Positions 23,611-31,136 of a stretch of DNA of 35,158 bases are shown here, piece after piece. Source of the stretch: Muribaculaceae bacterium (GTDB lineage Bacteria; Bacteroidota; Bacteroidia; Bacteroidales; Muribaculaceae); assembly GCA_022510445.1 (NCBI GenBank), contig JAFLTN010000014.1, positions 1-35,158 of the forward strand, written 5' to 3'. The notes below the pieces were generated by a model. That model searched no databases. It saw nothing but the letters and a program-made list of their open reading frames with translations, and was not told where the DNA came from. Made by a program: the position numbers and the translations under genes. Every line of letters begins with the position of its first letter. The stretch's first letter is position 1.

Positions 23611-23666
23611 TATTCGGTAGGCCGTTTATGGCCCGCATATGAAAAACCTTAAATCTATACCATAAA

Positions 23667-25166
23667 ATGGACATGAACCTTAGTCTCAACCCCAACAAGG
23701 TTGTTGAGTATTTGCAGAAACCTGCTCTTGAATTCACGAAGGCAGATCTAATTAATTTTGTAAAAGGCAATGGAATCAGAATGGTTAAATTTATGTATCC
23801 TGCTGATGACAACCGTCTTAAAAGCCTTAATTTTGTAATAAATTCTGAAAGTTATCTTGATTCGATTCTCACTTATGGCGAAAGAGTAGACGGATCAAGC
23901 CTGTTTCCTTTCATAGAAGCCGGCAATAGTGATTTGTATGTGATTCCACGATATTCAACTGCTTTTTTAGATCCTTTTGCCGAAATTCCCACATTGACAT
24001 TGCTTGCTTCTTTCTTCGGGAAAGAGGGTCTTCCCTTAAAAGAATCTCCGGAATATGCATTGAGAAAGGCATGTAAGGAATTCAGGGATACTACAGGGAT
24101 GGACTTTTTTGCTATGGGAGAACTGGAATATTATGTGATTTACGAAGACTCCGGACTTTTCCATGCATCAGATCAGAAGGGTTATCATGAATCTGCACCT
24201 TTCGCAAAATTCAACGATTTCCGCGTGGAATGTATGAATCTTATAGCACAGGCCGGTGGCCAAATTAAATACGGGCATAATGAAGTGGGCAATTTCACTC
24301 AGGATGGTAAGATTTATGAACAGAATGAAATCGAATTCCTCCCGGTTCCCGCTGTGCAGGCTGCCGATCATCTAATGATAGCCAAATGGATAATCAGGAC
24401 TCTCGCATCAAAGAAAGGATATGATGTGACGTTCGCGCCTAAAATAACAGCAGGAAAAGCCGGAAGCGGTCTTCATATTCATTTCAAGATAATGAAAGGT
24501 GACAATAACATGATGACCGATAACGGATATTTAAGCGATACGGCTAAAAAAGCGATTGCCGGCATTCTGGAATACGCAGATGCCATTACAGCCATGGGAA
24601 ATAAAGTGCCTACAAGTTATTTCAGGCTTGTCCCGCATCAGGAAGCACCGACATCCATCTGCTGGGGCGACCGCAACAGATCTGTTCTTGTAAGGGTGCC
24701 CTTAGGTTGGACAGGAGAGAATGACATGTGTTCTCAGGTTAATCCTCTTGAGAAAGGTCAGATAAGAATTCCGCCACAAAAACAGACCGTGGAATTAAGA
24801 AGTGCTGACTGTTCGGCCGATATCTATCAATTGATAGCAGCAATGGTGGTGGCAGCTCGCAAAGGCTTTGAAATGGAAGATGCCCTTGCTAAAGCTGAGA
24901 AAACCTATGTCAATGTCAATATCCACAATGAAGAAAATAAAGAAAAACTGGCTCAGTTGAAATCGCTGCCCGACAGTTGCGTTGCATCAGCCGATGCGTT
25001 GGAAGCGGTTCGCGATGTCTTCGAGGAAAAAGAAGTTTTCTCTCCCCGACTTATCGATGGAATCTTGGCTAAATTAAGAAAATATGATGATGCCGATCTG
25101 AGAACAAAGACCACAGATCATAATCAGATGATGAAGGTGGTAAAGAAATACTGGCATTGCGGCTAA
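23667..25166 (+). CDS. glnA: Glutamine synthetase (type I-like)
   Basis: A 499-residue enzyme that makes glutamine from glutamate, ammonia and ATP. The N-terminal beta-grasp region contains VKFMYPADDNRLKSLNF and GERVDGSSLFPF. The catalytic domain has MGELEYYVIY (metal-binding glutamates), KYGHNEVGNF, the NEIEFLPVPAVQAADH segment, ITAGKAGSGLHIHFKI (ammonium/ATP site) and GDRNRSVLVRVP. The length fits type I rather than the roughly 730-residue type III enzymes that Bacteroidetes also carry. I do not find an NLYDLPPEE-like adenylylation motif, so control by adenylylation is unlikely. It has an exact consensus promoter. Its TAA overlaps the TAG of the convergent MauE-like gene. Confidence 0.93.
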   Translation: MDMNLSLNPNKVVEYLQKPALEFTKADLINFVKGNGIRMVKFMYPADDNRLKSLNFVINSESYLDSILTYGERVDGSSLFPFIEAGNSDLYVIPRYSTAFLDPFAEIPTLTLLASFFGKEGLPLKESPEYALRKACKEFRDTTGMDFFAMGELEYYVIYEDSGLFHASDQKGYHESAPFAKFNDFRVECMNLIAQAGGQIKYGHNEVGNFTQDGKIYEQNEIEFLPVPAVQAADHLMIAKWIIRTLASKKGYDVTFAPKITAGKAGSGLHIHFKIMKGDNNMMTDNGYLSDTAKKAIAGILEYADAITAMGNKVPTSYFRLVPHQEAPTSICWGDRNRSVLVRVPLGWTGENDMCSQVNPLEKGQIRIPPQKQTVELRSADCSADIYQLIAAMVVAARKGFEMEDALAKAEKTYVNVNIHNEENKEKLAQLKSLPDSCVASADALEAVRDVFEEKEVFSPRLIDGILAKLRKYDDADLRTKTTDHNQMMKVVKKYWHCG

Positions 25167-26329
25167 TGGAGCCGGATTCCCTTGCTTGACGCAAGGCCTC
25201 CCCTGGTGAGAAGACGTGCCAGTCTCGGAGTAAATGAAATCAATATCAGAAAGGCTTCGATGATGAGATATATAAATATCACATTCATTAGAAGTCTTTC
25301 TTTATCTATGCCGAAATCCGAAGCACTCTTCCCAACTTCCGAACTTAAAAAGTCATCAATATTTATTGCGGCAAGTGTAGATTTCCAGACAATCTTTCCA
25401 TCTTCAGAAAACACCACTCCCGGATTACCTCTCACCACCTCCATTATCGATGTATCGTCAGCAAGATAAATCGGATATTCAGCCATTGAAAGATCCTCCC
25501 AGTTGTCTATCTCCTCTTTGCTACCCGATACAACAGCTGCCATGCCTACTTTATTATCCTGCGACCATTCATATAGTGAATTCAGCTTCCATGTGGTGGC
25601 GGGAGAAACCTTAGCCACATCCGGTATCATGATCCATAATTCCGGTCCTTTTTTTGAAGCAAGAAGTTCGGTTACTTCTTCATCGGTATCAATATCAAAA
25701 ACATAAAGTCCTCCGGAGATTTCCCCATCCTCCTCGGTATCGAATATGGCGGCTCCCTCCGGATAATTCCTGAAGTCTATCAACGGTTGATAAAAATAGC
25801 CGCAAAGCTCTATGAATACAATAAAAACTCCGGATGAAACAACAGAAAGCCATTGGAAAGCGGGAGTGATAAGGCAGATTACTTTGGTATTATTTAAAAG
25901 CAACCATATTAATCCGCAGCATATAAAAATATTTTTTACAAAAGTAACCTGATTTGACACGACAAATGCGTCGCCGAAACATCCGCAATCAGCCACCGGC
26001 TCCGTAATCATTATCCATGCACTGAGGGGCAGCATAAAACACATTATGATCATAGCCACTATAGGACATGATTTTCTATAGCATCCGGTCAGAAGGAAAC
26101 AACCCACCACAAATTCGACGGCACAAAGGCCGAAGACAAATATCAGTATTATGCTTGGCCAGATCTGCAGACCGAGCACCGAAACATACTCCCCTACTTT
26201 TAGTATCGTCCCCCAGGGATCTATTGCTTTGGCAAAACCTGAAAAGATGAAAAGGCTTCCGGTGAGCAATCTCACAAGCCATGTCACGGCTTTTCTCCAG
26301 AATGGGATTCCGGCCTTCTTATCGTTCAT
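25163..26329 (-). CDS. MauE/DoxX-like membrane protein with degenerate thioredoxin-like domain (BT_3928 type)
   Basis: A 388-residue protein. The N-terminal part (about 10-190) has four to five membrane segments, with SLFIFSGFAKAIDPWGT near the start and a CxC pair (C115, C117) in the ADCGCFGD motif, as in MauE/DoxX-like redox membrane proteins. Residues about 195-340 look soluble and thioredoxin-like (LWIMIPDVAKVSP, WSQDNKVGMAAVVSG, RGNPGVVFSEDGKIVW), but the place expected for CxxC reads SPATTWKLN, so the active-site cysteines are missing. A last membrane segment lies at about 347-367. It matches what I recall as the BT_3928 family. The gene overlaps DUF1599 by 11 bases, so the two are probably co-expressed. 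An envelope redox role is inferred. Confidence 0.82.
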   Translation of the reverse strand: MNDKKAGIPFWRKAVTWLVRLLTGSLFIFSGFAKAIDPWGTILKVGEYVSVLGLQIWPSIILIFVFGLCAVEFVVGCFLLTGCYRKSCPIVAMIIMCFMLPLSAWIMITEPVADCGCFGDAFVVSNQVTFVKNIFICCGLIWLLLNNTKVICLITPAFQWLSVVSSGVFIVFIELCGYFYQPLIDFRNYPEGAAIFDTEEDGEISGGLYVFDIDTDEEVTELLASKKGPELWIMIPDVAKVSPATTWKLNSLYEWSQDNKVGMAAVVSGSKEEIDNWEDLSMAEYPIYLADDTSIMEVVRGNPGVVFSEDGKIVWKSTLAAINIDDFLSSEVGKSASDFGIDKERLLMNVIFIYLIIEAFLILISFTPRLARLLTRGGLASSKGIRLH

Positions 26330-26888
26330 CCCGAAGCTTGATTAACGCGAAAAGTGCATAATTGATCATGTCGCGATAATTGGCCTCAACACCTTCACTA
26401 ATCAGTGTTTTTCCGTCATGACTCTCTATCTCTTTTGTCCTGAGAAGCTTCTGCAATATTATATCAGTAAAGCTTGAAACCCGCATATGTCGCCATGCTT
26501 CATCATAATCATGGTTTTTATCAAGCATAAGAGAAGTGGCATCCCCTATCTCTTTGTCATATAACTCTAAAGCCTCATTTTCAGGCAAGTTTCCACCGCT
26601 TCCGAGTTGAAGCTGTATAAGGGCTATGGCGCAATAATTTACAATGCCAATAAATTCCGGTTCTATTCCCTCTTTTACTCTTGCTTTATCAAATCCTTTA
26701 TCTTCTATATTCCGGATTCTCCTTGCCTTTATATAAATTTGATCTGTCAGACTTGACGGACGCATTATCCTCCAGGAGGTGCCATAGTCTTTAAGTTTCT
26801 TTTCAAAGATTTCCCTGCACCGGGAAATGGCTATCTTGAAATCTTCAATGGTGTTTTTATTGGCGTCGTTGTTATCCATTTGCAACAT
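26319..26888 (-). CDS. DUF1599 protein with two tandem domain copies
   Basis: A 189-residue cytosolic protein made of two copies of the same domain at about 18-95 and 108-186. Matching segments are KDYGTSWRIMRPSSLTDQI against HDYDEAWRHMRVSSFTDII, and EGIEPEFIGIVNYCAIALIQL against EGVEANYRDMINYALFALIKL. I recall this Pfam family (DUF1599) also being called a nucleotide-modification-associated domain, but nothing here shows such activity. Two starts are possible: ATG at 26888 and ATG at 26879. A -7-like element ends only 7 bases before the first, which makes the second attractive unless the mRNA is nearly leaderless. Its 3' end overlaps the MauE-like gene by 11 bases. It is divergent from aguA. 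Confidence 0.83.
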   Translation of the reverse strand: MLQMDNNDANKNTIEDFKIAISRCREIFEKKLKDYGTSWRIMRPSSLTDQIYIKARRIRNIEDKGFDKARVKEGIEPEFIGIVNYCAIALIQLQLGSGGNLPENEALELYDKEIGDATSLMLDKNHDYDEAWRHMRVSSFTDIILQKLLRTKEIESHDGKTLISEGVEANYRDMINYALFALIKLRDER

Positions 26889-26895
26889 ATTTTTG

Positions 26896-26903
26896 CAAAT
26901 TTA
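26896..26903 (-). promoter_or_regulatory. Putative -7 element of the DUF1599 gene
   Basis: TAAATTTG on the minus strand fits TAnnTTTG but lies only 7 bases before the first ATG (26888) and 16 before the second (26879). No clear -33 element is seen. Confidence 0.35.
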
Positions 26904-26958
26904 CTAAATAAAAAGATAATTTATCCTTTATCAACTATATCATAATAATGATTTTATT

Positions 26959-26966
26959 TATTTTTG
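26959..26966 (+). promoter_or_regulatory. Putative -7 element of aguAB
   Basis: TATTTTTG fits TAnnTTTG, 39 bases before the aguA ATG at 27006. The -33 position reads TATA rather than TTTG. Confidence 0.4.
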
Positions 26967-27005
26967 TGGACAAAACAATATAATTCTCAAAATAGACAGC
27001 CAAAA

Positions 27006-28040
27006 ATGAGAAATAAAATATTTCTACCTGAATGGACTCCCTGCGATGCTATCTTAATGGCGCTTCCAAATGAGGAGACCGACTGGAATTATATTTTAAC
27101 ACAGGCATGGGCTCAATATCGGGAAATAATCGAAAAAATAACCCGATGTGGGATAAAAATAGTTTTGCTATGCAGAGATGTTAAGGAAGCTGAAAAAGTG
27201 CTTGAGGGAATTAATCAAAATAATATCTTTTTTGTTGAAACTGATTTCAATGATACCTGGACACGCGATTACGGACCTCTGACTATACTTAAGCATGGCG
27301 ACCTTAGGGTGCTTGATTTCGGATTTAATGCCTGGGGCCTTAAATTTGCTGCAGATAAAGATAACCTTATAAACCGGACACTTAATCGGAAATCAGTTAT
27401 CACCAAAGGAATTTATAGAAATGAATCGGCCTTTATTTTAGAAGGAGGCTCTGTCGACACTGATGGAGAAGGCACCATTCTGACCACCACAAAATGTCTA
27501 TGTTCTCCAAACAGAAACGGAGGCCTATCAAAAACAGAAGCCACCGAAAAGTTAAAGCAACATCTCGGAGCTGAACACGTGCTGATGCTGGATTATGGAG
27601 CCTTAATTGGAGATGATACCGATTCACATATAGACACATTGGCAAGAATGGCTCATGAAAACACTATCGTTTTCACCGGATGCCGGAATATAGAGGATCC
27701 TCAGTTTGAGGAATTGTTAAAAATGAGAGCTCAGCTTTCCATGTTCCGCAATATCCATGGAGAACCATTCAATTTGGTGGAACTGCCTCTGCCGGATCCT
27801 GTTTTTGATGATGAAGCCAACAGATTGCCGGCAACTTATGCCAATTATCTGGTGACGGACCGTTATGTCTTCATGCCGACCTATAATCAACCGGACAATG
27901 ACCGACTGGCAATGCAGACCATCAGAATTCCCTTCCCTGATCATGAAATAATAGGGATAGACTGTCGCGCATTGCTATGGCAACATGGGTCTCTTCATTG
28001 TGCAACCATGCAATTGCCCAAAGGAGTCTTGGCAATCTGA
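27006..28040 (+). CDS. aguA: Agmatine deiminase
   Basis: A 344-residue guanidine-group-modifying enzyme that turns agmatine into N-carbamoylputrescine plus ammonia. I start it at the ATG at 27006 (MRNKIFLPEWTP), because the frame upstream to a TTG at 26964 overlaps a promoter-like element. Family motifs are FNDTWTRDYGPL, EGGSVDTDGEG, the catalytic histidine in DSHIDTLARM, and the nucleophile C332 in HGSLHCATMQLP. Similarity to peptidylarginine deiminases is expected, since they share the fold, but no signal peptide is present. The adjacent amidase gene that completes the pathway makes agmatine the best substrate guess. No speA-like arginine decarboxylase is within the window. Confidence 0.92.
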   Translation: MRNKIFLPEWTPCDAILMALPNEETDWNYILTQAWAQYREIIEKITRCGIKIVLLCRDVKEAEKVLEGINQNNIFFVETDFNDTWTRDYGPLTILKHGDLRVLDFGFNAWGLKFAADKDNLINRTLNRKSVITKGIYRNESAFILEGGSVDTDGEGTILTTTKCLCSPNRNGGLSKTEATEKLKQHLGAEHVLMLDYGALIGDDTDSHIDTLARMAHENTIVFTGCRNIEDPQFEELLKMRAQLSMFRNIHGEPFNLVELPLPDPVFDDEANRLPATYANYLVTDRYVFMPTYNQPDNDRLAMQTIRIPFPDHEIIGIDCRALLWQHGSLHCATMQLPKGVLAI

Positions 28041-28092
28041 TATAAAACAATTCCTTTAAAATTACTTCCTCAAGATTCAGTTAACAAATAAA

Positions 28093-28965
28093 ATGAAAAT
28101 AGGAACTATTCAAAATTCATTTATTGAAGATGTCTTAATAAACCGTCAGAGAAATGCAGCCGCAATAGAAAATTTGGCATCTGATGGAGCTCAGCTCATT
28201 GTCCTCTCGGAACTTCATGACTCTTTATACTTCTGTCAGAGTGAAAATGTAGATAATTTCCGATTCGCGACACGACTTGAAACTTTTGCCGAATATTATG
28301 GCAAATTAGCTGAAGAAAATAATGTTGTGTTAGTCACAAGCGCTTTTGAACGAAGAGCACCGGGACTTTATCATAATACGGCGGTTGTTTTCAATAGCAA
28401 TGGAAAGATCGCAGGAAAGTATAGGAAAATGCATATCCCCGATGATCCCGGTTTTTATGAAAAATTCTATTTTACACCCGGAGATTTGGGATTTGAACCA
28501 ATAAACACCTCGTTAGGGAAGTTAGGGGTTTTGGTGTGTTGGGATCAATGGTATCCTGAAGCAGCCCGTATCATGACTCTTAAAGGAGCCGATATCCTGA
28601 TCTATCCCACGGCAATCGGATGGAATCCTGATGATCCGGCGGATGAGAAAGAACGCCAGAGAGAAGCCTGGATAACCATACAGAGAGCTCATGCCGTAGC
28701 CAACGGATTGCCTGTTGTCAGTGTTAACAGGTGTGGATTTGAAGAAGATCCGTCCGGTCAGACTTCCGGCATTGATTTCTGGGGATCAAGTTTCGTTGCA
28801 GGGCCACAGGGTGAGATCCTGCATATGAGTCCTGAAGAAAGTCCTGAGGAAGCCCTCATCGAAATGGATATGGAAAGGACTGAAAACGTAAGACACTGGT
28901 GGCCATTCCTCCGCGATCGAAGAATTGATCACTATAATGGTCTTACATCCCGCTTTCTTGATTAG
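28093..28965 (+). CDS. aguB: N-carbamoylputrescine amidase
   Basis: A 290-residue nitrilase-superfamily amidase that releases putrescine, CO2 and ammonia from N-carbamoylputrescine. The Glu-Lys-Cys triad is visible: E40 in IVLSELHDSLYF, K112 in YRKMHIPDD and C149 in LGVLVCWDQWYPEAAR. The segments ERQREAWITIQRAHAVANG and NRCGFEEDP are typical of AguB. It follows aguA by 52 bases on the same strand, giving the two-step route from agmatine to putrescine. A strong terminator hairpin follows its TAG. Its last 23 bases overlap the 3' end of the convergent DUF4491 gene. Confidence 0.95.
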   Translation: MKIGTIQNSFIEDVLINRQRNAAAIENLASDGAQLIVLSELHDSLYFCQSENVDNFRFATRLETFAEYYGKLAEENNVVLVTSAFERRAPGLYHNTAVVFNSNGKIAGKYRKMHIPDDPGFYEKFYFTPGDLGFEPINTSLGKLGVLVCWDQWYPEAARIMTLKGADILIYPTAIGWNPDDPADEKERQREAWITIQRAHAVANGLPVVSVNRCGFEEDPSGQTSGIDFWGSSFVAGPQGEILHMSPEESPEEALIEMDMERTENVRHWWPFLRDRRIDHYNGLTSRFLD

Positions 28966-29308
28966 TAGGTTCAATTTTTGAACCTATTTTTTTATTACTC
29001 CTTTTAGGATTTGCCGGAAACCAGCCTTTTCTAACTCTTTCAACCTGTTCGGTCACCTCTTTTATTCCCCAAAAACTACTGAAAGAAGCCACTCCCAGTA
29101 TAGCTGACAGCAACAGACTATTGACCATCACCGACCCTATCAGGAAAAGAATGCCTCCGGCAAGAAATGCCCATTTAATTTTTTCTCCGAAATAATACTC
29201 GCCTTTTATCACAAGAGGATGGAAGAGTCCGATTATCAGAAAAGTGCAAAGTCCGATAAAAAGCCCGTTAAGACCGTAATTTGAAAAAAAATCAGTTATA
29301 AAATCCAT
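28943..29308 (-). CDS. DUF4491 family small membrane protein
   Basis: A 121-residue protein with about three membrane segments: 13-33 (LNGLFIGLCTFLIIGLFHPL), 46-62 and 64-82. It carries the family-like segments HPLVIKGEYYFG and RVRKGWFPANPKR. Family members, as I recall, end shortly after that last motif, so the final 18 or so residues (104-121) look like an extension. This extension is encoded by DNA that also holds the aguB terminator (residues 106-115) and the end of aguB. No function is known. tRNA-Pro lies 92 bases upstream on the same strand. Confidence 0.82.
   Translation of the reverse strand: MDFITDFFSNYGLNGLFIGLCTFLIIGLFHPLVIKGEYYFGEKIKWAFLAGGILFLIGSVMVNSLLLSAILGVASFSSFWGIKEVTEQVERVRKGWFPANPKRSNKKIGSKIEPTNQESGM
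28966..28993 (+). terminator. Intrinsic terminator of aguB, inside the DUF4491 coding sequence
   Basis: TAGGTTCAA (28966-28974), a 3-base loop and its perfect complement to 28986, followed by seven T (28987-28993). It begins one base after the aguB stop. On the opposite strand it encodes DUF4491 residues 106-115. Confidence 0.85.
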
Positions 29309-29360
29309 ATTAAATTATAATCCATTTTTTATAGTCATTCCTAAAAATGACGTCTCCTAT

Positions 29361-29392
29361 TAAAAAAATAAAGAGTTGATTTACAACTCTTT
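29361..29392 (-). terminator. Intrinsic terminator after tRNA-Pro
   Basis: On the minus strand, AAAGAGTTG, a 5-base loop and CAACTCTTT, then ATTTTTTTA. It starts 9 bases past the 3' end of the tRNA. Confidence 0.85.
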
Positions 29393-29400
29393 GTTTCTTG

Positions 29401-29475
29401 TCGGGGTGAAAGGATTCGAACCTTCGACCCCCTGCTCCCAAAGCAGGTGCGCTAACCGGACTGCGCTACACCCCG
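29401..29475 (-). tRNA. tRNA-Pro (anticodon UGG)
   Basis: The cloverleaf is readable on the minus strand. The 7-bp acceptor is CGGGGTG with CACCCCG and discriminator A. The D-arm is GCGC/GCGC. The anticodon stem CCTGC/GCAGG holds the loop TTTGGGA with anticodon TGG. The T-arm contains GGTTCGAATCC. Length is 75 nt. CCA is not encoded; the genome reads CAA after the discriminator. UGG reads several or all proline codons by wobble. A terminator follows directly. Confidence 0.96.
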
Positions 29476-29602
29476 AGGCTTTCCTTTTTTGCGTTGCAAA
29501 ATTAATTAAAAATTTTTAATTGAAAAATATTTTTACACGAATTATTTCACAACTCTTTTCATAATTACATTTTATCTTATTTTTACAGGAATTAGCTACG
29601 GG

Positions 29603-29652
29603 TAATAAGAAATGCAGGTTAATCTTCATGATTAAACCTGCATTTCTTATTA
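29603..29652 (-). terminator. Long near-perfect hairpin downstream of the MFS transporter
   Basis: An 18-bp stem (TAATAAGAAATGCAGGTT with its complement), a one-base bulge and a few more pairs enclose a 5-base loop. It sits 55 bases past the MFS stop and upstream of the tRNA. There is no separate T-run after the stem, but the stem's own 3' arm is T-rich on the minus strand. Termination is likely but not certain; mRNA 3'-end protection is an alternative. Confidence 0.6.
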
Positions 29653-29707
29653 ATATTAATTGCTAATTTTATTAGTTACAATCATTCCTGAATCTTTTGG
29701 AAATTTC

Positions 29708-31066
29708 TTATTCAACATCTTGCAATTGAACCTGAAGTTCCTGTTTATCATCACTCACAGGTATATCGGTGTTTACATTAATGCAACCCCAGACACCATA
29801 GAAGAACAGGTATCCGAGACATCCCACGATGAGCCAATAACTGGTCATATATCCCATATCATTTGAGATTAGCTGTTGAAGAAGTGGAATAACACCACCA
29901 CCGACTACAAACATCATAAATATACCGGAAGCTTTTTCAGTATATTTGCCAAGTCCCTCTACGGCAAGGTTAAAAATGCCACCCCACATAACAGAGGTGC
30001 AGAGACCGCAAAGTACAAGATAAACGGCACTGATAGGAACCTGGGCTGCTGCACCCTCCGGACCGCTATAAATAAAAGTCGGAACATTTACTGTGGTTTC
30101 CTTACCTGACAAAATCGCACCGATCACCAATATAATACCGATACCGGTCACTGTTATAAGCTGTGCCCTTGTTGAAATTTTTCCCGATATAAGGCTTGAT
30201 ATAAAACGACCGACAAGCATCAATAACCAATAAATGGCAACAACCGCACCTGCAACCACAGAAGCATCTCCTATCACTCCCGCTCCGTTTGATCCCTGAT
30301 CTGCAAGATAGAAGTTGAGGGTGCCGGGTATACCTATTTCAACACCAACATAAATGAAGATACCAATCACACCGAGAACTGTATGACGGAAATTCCATGG
30401 ACTATGTTCAAATTTAACTTTCGGAGCTCCCTTCTTACGGAGATTCGGCTCCGGTATGTTAACGAAACAAATGATGATGAATGCAACAGCAAACACTCCC
30501 ATTGCAATCCAAAGAAGAGGGGATACATTTGAAATAGTGGTTTCAGGAGTAAGAACACCAATCAGAGCACCCACAAGGAAAGGAGTCAGGGTTCCTGATA
30601 ATGAATTAAGAGAACCACCGGTCTGAATAAGCTGGTTTCCTTTGTTTCCACCACCACCTAATAGATTAAGCATCGGGTTAACTACCGTGTTAAGCATACA
30701 AACACAGAAACCTGCGATGAAGGCACCGATAAGGTAAACGATGAATGCTCCGTCGCCCATTACACCTACTCCGGAGAGCCATTGAACAAAGAGACCAACA
30801 ATACCTATAGCCATTGCGACAAGGGCCGTTTTCTTGTATCCGATTCGTGTGAGAAGGTTGCCCGCGGGAATACCCATGAATAGATAGGCAAGGAAGTTCA
30901 TCATGTTACCCAACATTCCAAGGAAACTGTTTCCTTCATAATAGTTTCCCCAGATTGTGCCAATTGGAGCGGCAAGGTTGGTCACGAAAGATATCATCGC
31001 AAACAGGAAGAACATCGCGATGATTGCAATGGTGTTACCACCTTTCTTTGTTGTTTGATCAGTCAT
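29708..31066 (-). CDS. Sugar MFS transporter (FucP/GluP-like family)
   Basis: A 452-residue inner-membrane transporter with about 12 predicted membrane segments. The first is IAIIAMFFLFAMISFVTNLAAPIG. The loop between TM2 and TM3 has the MFS-type motif GIPAGNLLTRIGYKKTALVA. The middle contains LNTVVNPMLNLLGGGGNKGNQLIQTGGSLNSLSG, similar to the FucP-like group that carries hexoses with protons. The first segment departs from the usual FucP text (FFxWGF), so it may be a distinct subgroup; the sugar is not predictable. The N- and C-termini are short and cytoplasmic. No sugar-catabolic gene is adjacent, so it stands alone between YggS and tRNA-Pro. Confidence 0.87.
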   Translation of the reverse strand: MTDQTTKKGGNTIAIIAMFFLFAMISFVTNLAAPIGTIWGNYYEGNSFLGMLGNMMNFLAYLFMGIPAGNLLTRIGYKKTALVAMAIGIVGLFVQWLSGVGVMGDGAFIVYLIGAFIAGFCVCMLNTVVNPMLNLLGGGGNKGNQLIQTGGSLNSLSGTLTPFLVGALIGVLTPETTISNVSPLLWIAMGVFAVAFIIICFVNIPEPNLRKKGAPKVKFEHSPWNFRHTVLGVIGIFIYVGVEIGIPGTLNFYLADQGSNGAGVIGDASVVAGAVVAIYWLLMLVGRFISSLISGKISTRAQLITVTGIGIILVIGAILSGKETTVNVPTFIYSGPEGAAAQVPISAVYLVLCGLCTSVMWGGIFNLAVEGLGKYTEKASGIFMMFVVGGGVIPLLQQLISNDMGYMTSYWLIVGCLGYLFFYGVWGCINVNTDIPVSDDKQELQVQLQDVE

Positions 31067-31136
31067 AGTAATTTTATTTATGAGTTTTTAAGTTTTAGCT
31101 TTTAAAGTTATATTAATTTACGGTTTAAGTTAAAAT

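Noticed and set aside
25180..25196. CCTTGC/GCAAGG hairpin just past the glnA stop
   Set aside because: Six-bp stem with no T-run, inside the MauE-like coding sequence. It is too weak to call a glnA terminator.
27006..28040. Peptidylarginine deiminase as an alternative for aguA
   Set aside because: The fold is shared, but there is no signal peptide or extra domain as in the secreted Porphyromonas enzyme, and the adjacent N-carbamoylputrescine amidase favours agmatine.
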